From an uncultured Odoribacter sp. (GTDB lineage: Bacteria > Bacteroidota > Bacteroidia > Bacteroidales > Marinifilaceae), in the NCBI GenBank assembly GCA_905204385.1, contig CAJKZL010000022.1, positions 1 to 14,422 on the forward strand: a stretch of 14,422 nucleotides of DNA, written 5' to 3'. The position numbers and the translations under genes are program-made. Within the stretch, counting starts at the first letter, position 1. The number at the start of each line of letters is the position of its first letter. Positions 7,644 through 13,927 of the stretch are shown piece by piece. Below the pieces are notes generated by a model that was not told where the DNA came from, did not search any database, and saw only the letters and a program-made list of their open reading frames with translations.

Positions 7644-7654
7644 TACTATATTTG
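7626..7654 (+). promoter_or_regulatory. Bacteroidota promoter for the MNT gene
   Basis: The -33 TTG (7626-7628), an 18-bp spacer and the -7 TATATTTG (7647-7654, exact TAnnTTTG) precede the ATG at 7667 by only 12 nt. Transcription should therefore start about 5-7 nt before the ATG, making the mRNA nearly leaderless. This position also rules out the TTG at 7652 as the gene start. Confidence 0.7.
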
Positions 7655-7666
7655 CAAAAAGAGCCT

Positions 7667-7963
7667 ATGAAACAGACGATTATCGATGAATTGAAGCAGT
7701 TTTTTACATGCCGGCCTATTGAAAAAGCATGGGTATTCGGTTCTTATTCGCGTAGTGAAGAAACGGAAGATAGTGATATTGATATATTGGGTCGTTTTAT
7801 AAAAGATGCTAACATTACACTTTTTAAATATGTCAGTATCGCTAATGCTTTACAGGAACTACTACACAAAAAGATTGATTTAATGGAAGAAGGACAATTA
7901 AAAGATTTTGCTAAAGATTCAGCAGAACAAGATAAAATTCTGATCTATGAGAGAGAAGCCTAA
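7667..7963 (+). CDS. MNT-domain minimal nucleotidyltransferase (MntA-like antitoxin)
   Basis: The protein has 98 residues, the normal size for this family. The core motif is WVFGSYSRSEETEDSDIDIL, giving G25-S26...R29...D37-x-D39, the metal-binding GSxxRxE...SDxD signature of pol-beta-type nucleotidyltransferases. The third acidic residue is D71 in KKIDLMEEG. Family knowledge: MNT proteins sit upstream of HEPN RNase toxins (HepT), and MntA inactivates HepT by AMPylating it. Here the start of a HEPN frame overlaps the 3' end, but that frame is cut off after 24 codons, so this looks like an orphaned antitoxin with all its catalytic residues intact. The region is visibly more AT-rich than the flanking operon, as expected for an acquired module. 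Start choice: ATG 7667, since an upstream TTG lies inside the -7 promoter element. Confidence 0.85.
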   Translation: MKQTIIDELKQFFTCRPIEKAWVFGSYSRSEETEDSDIDILGRFIKDANITLFKYVSIANALQELLHKKIDLMEEGQLKDFAKDSAEQDKILIYEREA

Positions 7964-8021
7964 GGATAAAACAAGATTATTCCATATATTGGAAGCGAAA
8001 TTCAGGATGAAATTATGCTGA
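7947..8021 (+). pseudogene. Truncated HEPN (HepT/DUF86-like) toxin remnant
   Basis: An ATG at 7947, inside the last codons of the MNT gene (17-nt overlap), opens a frame reading MREKPKDKTRLFHILEA... that stops at TGA 8019-8021 after 24 codons. HepT/DUF86 proteins typically begin with an M-R-(E/D)-K-x-x-D-x-x-R-L-x-H-(I/M)-L-x-A-I pattern and overlap or abut the MNT gene, so this is very probably the first 17 or so residues of the toxin partner. The family RNase motif RX4-6H and the whole helical bundle (about 110 residues) are missing. Similarity ends near nt 7997-8000, the likely deletion or recombination junction. No further HEPN sequence is seen downstream. Confidence 0.6.
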
Positions 8022-8206
8022 TATCTTTTTTTCCTATAGCTCTGTTTTTAATGGGATGGTGTATTGTGGATATTCTACATCAACGGATCAGGAAAGATTT
8101 TAAAATCCTGTTGATTATCGGAGTCATTTTGCTCACCTTATTAGGAGTGTTGATTTACTATTTATGGTTGAAACCGAATATTGAAAAGGGATGGTTTTCC
8201 ATGTAG
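8015..8206 (+). CDS. Small two-helix membrane protein, PLDc_N-like
   Basis: The protein has 63 residues. Two hydrophobic segments (about residues 2-19 and 30-50) flank a charged turn with DILHQRIRKDFK, and the second ends in LLGVLIYYLW. This order resembles the PLDc_N (phospholipase D N-terminal) membrane domain, whose hallmark is W..VD.....F.....W......P..G...Y. The central Trp and Pro of that pattern are missing here, so the call is tentative. AGGA at 8004-8007 is a good SD spaced from the ATG. The ATG overlaps the stop of the HEPN remnant (ATGCTGA, 8015-8021), so it would be translationally coupled with it. Whether it is a native cargo of the MNT islet or was juxtaposed by the deletion is unclear. 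The function is unknown. Confidence 0.5.
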   Translation: MLISFFPIALFLMGWCIVDILHQRIRKDFKILLIIGVILLTLLGVLIYYLWLKPNIEKGWFSM

Positions 8207-8230
8207 GGTAATATTTTTGCAAAGTTCGCC

Positions 8231-8258
8231 TTGTTGTAGTAGTTTTTGAGTATATTCG
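8231..8258 (+). promoter_or_regulatory. Possible promoter for the Crp/Fnr gene
   Basis: TTG (8231-8233), 17 bp, then TATATTCG (8251-8258), one base off TAnnTTTG, 26 nt before the ATG at 8285. A second candidate -7 (TATTTTTG, 8212-8219) fits the consensus but has no clear -33. Confidence 0.35.
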
Positions 8259-8284
8259 CGTAAACGATTCCTTGGGATTGGAGC

Positions 8285-8857
8285 ATGGAAAATATAACGA
8301 AGGCACTGAAAGCGAAATCCAACATGAGCGATAATGCTATCGATGAGTTGTTCAGGCATAGCGTATTATTAAAGTATCCTAAAAAGCATATTTTAACTTC
8401 CTCGTTTCAAAAGGATAAGAATTTCTATTTCCTGGAGCAGGGAATAGCCCGTTCTTTTTGTGTGATCGATGGCAAAGAGGCCACTTCCTGGTTCAGTCTG
8501 GAGGGAGATATTGTTTTTTCCACCAACAATTTCTATGGTTATATAAAGGGATATGAGCATGAAAAGGTACAATTGCTGGAAGACTCGCTTCTTTATGCTA
8601 TCCCTGTAAAAGTCTTGGAAACATTATACCTGACGAATATAGAAATTGCTAATTGGTCGAGAATTTTGCATCAGGAAGCATTTATTATGAATGAAAAACG
8701 TTTGATATCCCGACTGTATCATTCGGCTGAAGAAAGGTATTGCGAATTATTGGCCACGCGTCCGGAACTCTTTCGGCGGGTCAATTTAGGGTATATTGCT
8801 TCGTATTTGGGGATTTCACAAGTCACACTTTGCCATTTGAGAAATAAAATCAGATGA
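8285..8857 (+). CDS. Crp/Fnr-family transcriptional regulator
   Basis: The protein has 190 residues, normal for the compact Bacteroidota Crp/Fnr type. Residues 20-110 form the cyclic-nucleotide-binding-like beta-roll (KKHILTSSFQKDKNFYFLEQGIARSF, then DGKEATSWFSLEGDIVFS). A long connecting helix follows, and residues 167-190 are a helix-turn-helix (NLGYIASYLGISQVTLCHLRNKIR). The phosphate-cassette Arg pattern of true cAMP binders is absent, and so are the N-terminal cysteines of FNR, so the ligand is unknown. The protein ends only a few residues after the recognition helix, as is usual for this subfamily. The acyltransferase gene follows in the same direction 97 nt later, with a palindrome between them that could be its operator. 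Confidence 0.88.
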   Translation: MENITKALKAKSNMSDNAIDELFRHSVLLKYPKKHILTSSFQKDKNFYFLEQGIARSFCVIDGKEATSWFSLEGDIVFSTNNFYGYIKGYEHEKVQLLEDSLLYAIPVKVLETLYLTNIEIANWSRILHQEAFIMNEKRLISRLYHSAEERYCELLATRPELFRRVNLGYIASYLGISQVTLCHLRNKIR

Positions 8858-8886
8858 TCGGTTTTCTTGTCATTATGACTGCCTGT

Positions 8887-8906
8887 TTTTTTAAGTACTT
8901 AAAAAA
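8887..8906 (+). promoter_or_regulatory. Perfect 20-bp AT-rich palindrome, possible operator
   Basis: TTTTTTAAGT-ACTTAAAAAA is perfectly self-complementary with no spacer. It lies 29 nt after the Crp/Fnr stop and 48 nt before the acyltransferase ATG. The dyad symmetry suits a dimeric regulator such as the neighbouring Crp/Fnr protein, although it does not match TTGAT-N4-ATCAA or TGTGA-N6-TCACA. An AT-only hairpin acting as a weak bidirectional terminator is the alternative. Confidence 0.45.
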
Positions 8907-8954
8907 GATTTTAGACTCCGGTTGTTTATTTTGCACTTTTCAAATAAAGGCAAA

Positions 8955-10109
8955 ATGAAGAATAATAACTTACCTTCTCTTTCTTCCGATCGGATAGTAT
9001 GGGCTGATCTGCTCAGGTTTATCGCTATTTTCATGGTCATATGTATTCATTGTTCGGATCCTTTTAACGTTTCTCCGGCAGCGCGTGCCAATCCCGATTA
9101 TAATTTCTGGGGGAGTATTTATGGAGCCTTCTTGCGTCCCTGCGTTCCTTTATTCGTCATGTTGACCGGTATGTTGTTGCTTCCTCTGCAACAAGATATG
9201 AGTCTATTTTATAAAAAACGAATGTTACGGGTTGTTGTACCTTTTCTGATTTGGTCCTTATTGTATAATCTATTTCCTTTTCTGAGCGGGTCGATGGGAA
9301 TGGATAGCTCTATCTTGACGAAGATGTTTGCCTATGCTGGTGACCATCCTTCTCAATCGTGGGAAAGCAGTCTGCATAATATCTGTATGATTCCTTTTAA
9401 TTTCAATGTATACACCATTCCTTTATGGTACATCTATATGTTGATCGGATTGTATTTGTATATGCCTTTTTTCTCGGCCTGGCTAAAGCAGGCTACAGAC
9501 AGGCAAATCAGCATTTTTCTGATCATTTGGGGGATTACTCTTTTTGTACCTTATGGCAGGGAATTTATTTCAGGGGATCTTCTGGGTACCTGTGCGTGGA
9601 ATAATTTCGGGACACTGTATTATTTTGCGGGCTTTAACGGGTATCTGTTATTGGGGTATTACTTAGGACGGAAGAAGAAGTTTGCGCAGGGAAAGACTGT
9701 ACTGCTGCCGATTATCTTGTTCGGTATAGGTTATGCCATCACCTATATCGGTTTTAAAGATATGACCGCCCGGCCCGGAATATCGGAGGAACAAATGGAG
9801 CTGTTTTTTCTGTACTGCTCTCCGAATGTGTTACTCATGACACTGGCGGTCTTCCTGCTGATTCAAAGGGTACGAATTCATTCTCCTTTTGCGGTGGCCG
9901 TATTGGCTAATATAACAAAATGCGGCTTGGGCATCTATATGATCCATTATTTTATGGTGGGCGTGGGTTACCTGATCGTCGACCAAATCGATGTGCCTTT
10001 AGCTTTTCAGATTCCTGTCACGGCTATCCTTGTGTTTATGCTGTCGTGGACTATTGTTGCGCTGGTTTATAAATGGGTACCCCATTACGCCAAGTGGATC
10101 ATGGGGTAA
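8955..10109 (+). CDS. Membrane acyltransferase family 3 protein (WecH/OatA-like)
   Basis: The protein has 384 residues. It is a polytopic membrane protein with about ten hydrophobic segments, and its first helix carries WADLLRFIAIFMVICIHCSDPF. The Arg and the conserved His of this segment match the catalytic region of acyltransferase family 3, whose members O-acetylate surface or cell-wall sugars. A short cytoplasmic loop with YKKRMLRVVVPFLIW, typical of the family, follows the second and third helices. ATG 8955 is preferred over the in-frame TTG at 8922: it has an AAAGG at 8946-8950 and yields the standard N-terminus just ahead of helix 1. The acceptor is unknown; no polysaccharide or glycan cluster is next to it. 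It ends 7 nt from the convergent transglutaminase gene, with no separate terminator visible. Confidence 0.88.
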   Translation: MKNNNLPSLSSDRIVWADLLRFIAIFMVICIHCSDPFNVSPAARANPDYNFWGSIYGAFLRPCVPLFVMLTGMLLLPLQQDMSLFYKKRMLRVVVPFLIWSLLYNLFPFLSGSMGMDSSILTKMFAYAGDHPSQSWESSLHNICMIPFNFNVYTIPLWYIYMLIGLYLYMPFFSAWLKQATDRQISIFLIIWGITLFVPYGREFISGDLLGTCAWNNFGTLYYFAGFNGYLLLGYYLGRKKKFAQGKTVLLPIILFGIGYAITYIGFKDMTARPGISEEQMELFFLYCSPNVLLMTLAVFLLIQRVRIHSPFAVAVLANITKCGLGIYMIHYFMVGVGYLIVDQIDVPLAFQIPVTAILVFMLSWTIVALVYKWVPHYAKWIMG

Positions 10110-10116
10110 ACATTTA

Positions 10117-11739
10117 TCATTCGGGTTTTTGCCAAAAATACCGGTCGTCGGTGGTTTTGATTTCGGTCCAGGTATCCGGTTGATAACCGGGTGGAATGAG
10201 TGAAACGTAAAAATAACTATTCGCAGCATAATCGTTATTTTCGGTTTCGATATTCGGAGCACTCAGGGAATAACAACTCATGTAAAAGAGATTTTTAGCC
10301 ATATATTGGTCCAGGTATTCCTCTTTGCTTTTGGGTTGATTGTTCCAATTGGCATCCGGATTTAAGATCAGCTTTTTCCCCGTCCTAAGGTATTCCCTTA
10401 CTTCTGCAATACTCAGGAGATTGCCTTTTTTGTCCGTGACATAAGCATTAAATGTAGGGTCCATCCAAAGCCACTTTTTTAAGGTTTCGGAATAGACCGT
10501 GTTGATTACGTGACAGTCCGATTTCATAATTTTGGGTAAACAAGTGACGAAACGCGATTTAAATCCCATCGCCAGATAGCACTCGTTGAGAATGATGGCC
10601 ATCATCCGGCAATTGACCCCTCTGTTTTCTTTCTGGCAGATTTTAATCAAATCGATGGCATTGCGAAGGGGAGGATTATCGGAGCTTCCGTCATGGCGCA
10701 CAGTCTGATGTACCCATAGTAGCAGATTTTTGATTTTGGATATTTCATCCCCATCGCCTGCGATACTATCCAGATTGAAATAATGCCGAAGCTTGACCAA
10801 GGCCGGATCGGAGGCGGAAGTATAGATGAAAGAGGGAAGATTACGCGTCGTATCTTTTCGGTAGGCCGGAGCATTTTTTAAGATAAAGGGATAATCTCCC
10901 GTAGGACGCATTCTTTCCAGAAGTTCCGTGAAGCATTTTTCTTTGCGGATGGGCATTAGGTCAGGATCGTTCAGGGCATGATGATAAGAATCGTATCCTG
11001 CATCGACAGCCCATGCTAAATTTTGTATCGCTTCGTTTTTTTGGTCGAGAAGAGAGTAATAGCAGGCGATGTTGTAAAGGGCATTCGCTTTGATTTCTTT
11101 CATTTCTTCCCGAAGGATGAGGGGAACAGCCTCATAGTTCAGCAATTGTTTTTTGCAATATAGTATGGCCTTGTCATATTGTTTAGCAGTTACATATTTC
11201 TGGATTTCGGTTTGAATTTCTCTGTTTGTTTTCCAGAACTGTTGCCGTGCAGTCACTTTTTTATTCCAGTTCTTGGTCACATCGTAAAGATAATAAGGAT
11301 TTTCCCGGCTTACCCGGATATAATATTCACCTCCCCATTTACTGCTGCCTTTTGTCCGGAATTTATAATGAAGCCAACAATTTTCCTGGATGTCATATTC
11401 CATATCCGATTCCACTTTTCGGCTCGGATTCCGGCAATCTCCCAATGTATATTCGGAGAAGGTGCCATCGGGTTGCCGGGTGTAATATCCGTAAGAAGTG
11501 GGTAAATTCCCTTTTACCGGATCCAGTTCAAAGGCGAAAAAAGAGGAATCGGGCTGAAATACTTTATAGTAGTTTAATAAGATTAAACTGTCCTGTTGAA
11601 AATGGATTAAACGCCACATGCCTGTTAAAGTGTTCGAGTGATAAATATCCGGGCGGATACTGCCGGAAAATACCTGGGCCTGGAGAGATAGGGATACTAA
11701 GCAAAATAGAAGGGAGGGGAAAAAATCCTTTGTTTTCAT
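10117..11739 (-). CDS. Exported transglutaminase-like protein with TPR-like region
   Basis: The protein has 540 residues. Residues 1-21 form a signal peptide (MKTKDFFPSLLFCLVSLSLQA) with no lipobox Cys, so it is probably periplasmic or secreted. Residues about 38-150 form a beta-rich domain opening with LTGMWRLIHF, reminiscent of lipocalin-like DUF4488 domains. Residues about 180-275 are helical and TPR-like (ALYNIACYYSLLDQKNEAIQ, then LAWAVDAGY). Residues about 330-435 are the transglutaminase-like core with a visible Cys-His-Asp triad: C377 (RGVNCRMMA), H410 (DCHVINTVY) and D427 (WMDPTFN). Family members are cysteine proteases or amide hydrolases as well as cross-linkers, so the substrate is open. 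The gene has its own promoter, divergent from the sigma factor gene. It is monocistronic within the window. Confidence 0.85.
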   Translation of the reverse strand: MKTKDFFPSLLFCLVSLSLQAQVFSGSIRPDIYHSNTLTGMWRLIHFQQDSLILLNYYKVFQPDSSFFAFELDPVKGNLPTSYGYYTRQPDGTFSEYTLGDCRNPSRKVESDMEYDIQENCWLHYKFRTKGSSKWGGEYYIRVSRENPYYLYDVTKNWNKKVTARQQFWKTNREIQTEIQKYVTAKQYDKAILYCKKQLLNYEAVPLILREEMKEIKANALYNIACYYSLLDQKNEAIQNLAWAVDAGYDSYHHALNDPDLMPIRKEKCFTELLERMRPTGDYPFILKNAPAYRKDTTRNLPSFIYTSASDPALVKLRHYFNLDSIAGDGDEISKIKNLLLWVHQTVRHDGSSDNPPLRNAIDLIKICQKENRGVNCRMMAIILNECYLAMGFKSRFVTCLPKIMKSDCHVINTVYSETLKKWLWMDPTFNAYVTDKKGNLLSIAEVREYLRTGKKLILNPDANWNNQPKSKEEYLDQYMAKNLFYMSCYSLSAPNIETENNDYAANSYFYVSLIPPGYQPDTWTEIKTTDDRYFWQKPE

Positions 11740-11823
11740 ATTTTCGTATGTTTATATGTTAAAAACTAAGCTAGAATCCGGGTTAACCGTAAATGCTTCG
11801 AATTGCTTTCAATAGGATAAACT

Positions 11824-11854
11824 CAAAATTAATTTAAATTAAACTATTTTCAAA
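11824..11854 (-). promoter_or_regulatory. Promoter of the transglutaminase-like gene
   Basis: On the minus strand, TTTG (11851-11854 read in reverse), a 19-bp spacer and TAATTTTG (11824-11831 in reverse) match both Bacteroidota consensus boxes exactly. The predicted leader is about 75-80 nt to the start codon at 11739. Confidence 0.75.
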
Positions 11855-11863
11855 GAAGTAGGG

Positions 11864-11890
11864 ATTGATTTTGCATTGATTTTACATTGA
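11864..11890 (+). repeat. 11-bp direct repeat (2.5 copies) between divergent promoters
   Basis: ATTGATTTTGC (11864-11874) and ATTGATTTTAC (11875-11885), then ATTGA (11886-11890), form a tandem repeat in phase with the DNA helix. It covers the -33 TTG of the sigma promoter and sits about 10 bp upstream of the transglutaminase -33, so a protein bound here could affect both genes. Confidence 0.65.
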
Positions 11891-11917
11891 CTGTTAAAAA
11901 ATAATGCCATACCTTTG
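11887..11917 (+). promoter_or_regulatory. Promoter of the ECF sigma gene
   Basis: TTG (11887-11889), a 20-bp spacer and TACCTTTG (11910-11917, exact TAnnTTTG). Transcription should start near 11924, which places the in-frame ATG at 11904 upstream of the transcript and supports ATG 11949 as the start. Confidence 0.7.
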
Positions 11918-11948
11918 GCCTTTATTCAGATCAAAGCATAAAGGCCGG

Positions 11949-12488
11949 ATGAAGAAGCAGTTTTTTTATAACATGGAAGCGGTATTTAAAACGTATTACG
12001 GCTCATTGTGTTATTATGCTTCTAATTATATAGAGGATCCCGAGATCATCCAGGATTTGGTCCAGGATTTATTTGTACGCATGCTTGAAAAGCCGCCTGT
12101 CTACGAAGCCACTTCACATTAGAGAAACTATCTATTTATATCGGTGAGGAATGCCTGTCTGAACGATTTGCATAGAAAGCTTAGGAAAGATCAGCATATC
12201 CAGTATGTTCAACGCACCCAGCCTGTGGCGGAAATTCCTTCGGAGGAGGTGCTGACCGCAGAGGTGTACCGACGGTTGAAAGAAGCTGTGGACCAACTGC
12301 CCGGCGAATGTCGTAAAATATTATACTTAAGTTATTTCGAGGGACTCGATAACGAATGTGTTGCCAATCGGCTTCATCTAAGTGTGAATACTGTCCGGGC
12401 CCAAAAAATGAGAGGCAAAAAATTGCTGAAAGAAAAGCTCAAACATCTTCTTCCCTTATTATTTCTGTTTCCAGAATTGTTTTGCTAG
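11949..12488 (+). pseudogene. ECF sigma-70 factor interrupted by an in-frame TAG
   Basis: A single frame of 179 codons runs from ATG 11949 to TAG 12486-12488, with one extra stop, TAG, at 12120-12122 (codon 58). The first part (FKTYYGSLCYYASNYIEDPE, then IIQDLVQDLFVRMLEK) is sigma region 2. The part after the stop (RNYLFISVRNACLNDL, later LPGECRKILYLSYFEGLDNE, then CVANRLHLSVNTVRAQKMRG) is the rest of region 2 plus region 4 with its helix-turn-helix. Related Bacteroidota sigma factors usually read LK/LR-x-YL at this point, so the stop probably replaces a Leu codon, TTG to TAG by one base change. There is no frameshift, and both halves are otherwise well conserved, which points to a very recent mutation, a sequencing error, or real readthrough or split translation. 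A FecR anti-sigma gene and a receptor gene follow. Confidence 0.85.
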
Positions 12489-12687
12489 GCCTTTAGTGTA
12501 AAATTGTAATTTTTCGGTAAAAACTTTTCCTTTCTTTTAGTCTTTTTGAGCGGATCATTGTAATTATTATAAAAGAAAAGTGAAATCAAGGATTTGAAGA
12601 TGGGCGAAAAGCAGGTGAATTTCAAATAAAAATTCATCGGCTTTCCGGCTGGCTTTAACGGACAAGTTCCTTTTGACGCTTAAAAAG
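12489..12687 (+). other. Noncoding gap between the sigma and anti-sigma genes
   Basis: These 199 nt hold no coding frame or strong terminator that I can support. A weak 7-bp AT-rich hairpin (TGAATTT...AAATTCA near 12616-12636) is the only structure. No TAnnTTTG box is evident, so the anti-sigma gene may be read from the sigma promoter or from an alternative-sigma promoter that I cannot recognise. Confidence 0.4.
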
Positions 12688-13851
12688 ATGAAAGCAATAA
12701 AATATCCTAAAAACCTCGATCGCTGGATCACTCATTTCGTAACCGGCGAACTGACGGAAGAAGAAGAGTCTGCCCTTCAGGAATGGCGCGGATTTTCAGC
12801 AGAAAATGAGGAGCTATTTCTGAAATTGACTTCCGTACAGCATTTTCAGCGGGAGGTCGGTAAGATGAGCGTCTGGTCATGCGAAGAAGGGTGGAGACGG
12901 GTACAGCAAAAAACGGCCAGGAAAAGAAGGAAAAAGTACGCTTGGCGGATTGCTGTTGCGGCTATGGCCGTATTGTGTGCAGGCTGGAGTGGCTTTTTAC
13001 TAAGACAGTCTTATGACGCTCGGTCAATGGCGAACGGGGAAGCCGGCCGGATGCAGGCTGTTCGGTTGAGCCGTAGTTCGGGAGAGGTGTATTATCTGGA
13101 CACGCTGAAAAAGCTGACGTTGAATCAAACGGAAATGGAAGGTGATGACCGCGGAATGGTTGTAAAGTATCGGTCTTCCACGGCGATGGAAACACCGGAG
13201 ATGAATATGATTGAAGTGCCTGTCGGGGCGGAGTATAGTCTGGTGCTGGCGGATGGGACGAAGGTATTGTTGAATGTGGGCACGACTTTTCGGTTCCCGG
13301 ACAATTTTTCCGGTCAGGCCGCCCGGGAGGTTTATCTGGAGGGAGAAGCTTATTTCGAAGTGGTTTCCGATTCTATCCATCCTTTTATGGTTCATCTGGA
13401 CGGGACTACCGTAAAGGTTACGGGAACCTCGTTTAATGTCATGGCTTATGCCGATGCCGACGAACAACAGACTACTTTGGTAAAGGGAAAGGTGACGGTG
13501 AGAGAAAATCGTTCGGGGCGGGAAGTGGCTTTAGTGCCGGGCATGCAGGCCGCTTACCGGAAAACTTCCGGTGAGATGGAGGGTCGGACGGTGGATGTCG
13601 GTTATTATACTGCCTGGAAAGAGGGATTGTTCGCTTTCCGGGAACAGCGATTGGAGGAGGTCATGGAGACCTTATCGCGTTGGTATGGATTCGAATATTT
13701 CTTCCAAAATCCGGAGGCCAGGGACTTTATCTATACCGGAAAAATAACACGCCATCAGAACTTGCAGGAAGTTTTGGACAATTTCCGCCTGACGGAAGAA
13801 TTGGATTTTAAGGTAAAGGAAAATACAGTGATAATCAGAACCCAAAACTAA
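12688..13851 (+). CDS. FecR-family anti-sigma factor with DUF4974 C-terminus
   Basis: The protein has 387 residues, typical length. Residues 1-80 form the cytoplasmic anti-sigma part (DRWITHFVTGELTEEEESAL, then LQEWRGFSAENEELF). Residues about 84-106 are the single membrane helix (YAWRIAVAAMAVLCAGWSGF), preceded by a KRRKK positive cluster. Residues about 175-290 are the FecR periplasmic domain (VPVGAEYSLVLADGTKVLLN, then LEGEAYFEV, VTGTSFNVMAY and LVKGKVTV). Residues about 317-385 are the DUF4974 domain (LEEVMETLSRWYGFEYFF, ending VIIRTQN). Family knowledge: FecR proteins hold an ECF sigma factor and respond to the STN domain of a TonB-dependent receptor, which is the next gene. ATG 12688 is chosen over an in-frame TTG at 12673. 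Its cognate sigma gene upstream carries a nonsense codon, while this gene is fully intact. Confidence 0.92.
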   Translation: MKAIKYPKNLDRWITHFVTGELTEEEESALQEWRGFSAENEELFLKLTSVQHFQREVGKMSVWSCEEGWRRVQQKTARKRRKKYAWRIAVAAMAVLCAGWSGFLLRQSYDARSMANGEAGRMQAVRLSRSSGEVYYLDTLKKLTLNQTEMEGDDRGMVVKYRSSTAMETPEMNMIEVPVGAEYSLVLADGTKVLLNVGTTFRFPDNFSGQAAREVYLEGEAYFEVVSDSIHPFMVHLDGTTVKVTGTSFNVMAYADADEQQTTLVKGKVTVRENRSGREVALVPGMQAAYRKTSGEMEGRTVDVGYYTAWKEGLFAFREQRLEEVMETLSRWYGFEYFFQNPEARDFIYTGKITRHQNLQEVLDNFRLTEELDFKVKENTVIIRTQN

Positions 13852-13885
13852 CCGGTCCTTGTATCGGAAGAACCGGTCGGTCAAA

Positions 13886-13918
13886 GTGTTAAACCATATA
13901 GAGTAACTGTTTAAACAC
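13886..13918 (+). promoter_or_regulatory. Imperfect inverted repeat upstream of the SusC-like gene
   Basis: GTGTTAAAC (13886-13894) and GTTTAAACAC (13909-13918) are complementary apart from one missing T, with a 14-nt spacer, ending 9 nt before the ATG at 13928. It could be an operator or an mRNA hairpin that affects the start. This is weak evidence. Confidence 0.3.
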
Positions 13919-13927
13919 AACAAATTT

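Noticed and set aside
7652..7666. TTG start for the MNT gene at 7652
   Set aside because: The codon lies inside the -7 promoter element; the ATG at 7667 gives the usual MNT length.
11226..11762. A 178-codon plus-strand frame opposite the transglutaminase-like gene
   Set aside because: Antisense shadow; the minus-strand gene has a signal peptide, catalytic triad and consensus promoter.
11904..11948. Upstream ATG at 11904 as the sigma factor start
   Set aside because: It precedes the -7 box TACCTTTG (11910-11917), so it would not be on the transcript, and the extra 15 residues have no sigma-factor similarity.
12123..12143. A frameshift, rather than a nonsense codon, as the cause of the split sigma gene
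   Set aside because: The two parts are in the same frame and join across the TAG without gaps, so no insertion or deletion is needed.
13852..13876. Hairpin CCGGTCCTT...AAGAACCGG after the FecR stop as a terminator
   Set aside because: It has a mismatch and no T-run after it, and the SusC-like gene follows in the same direction, so at most it is an attenuating structure.
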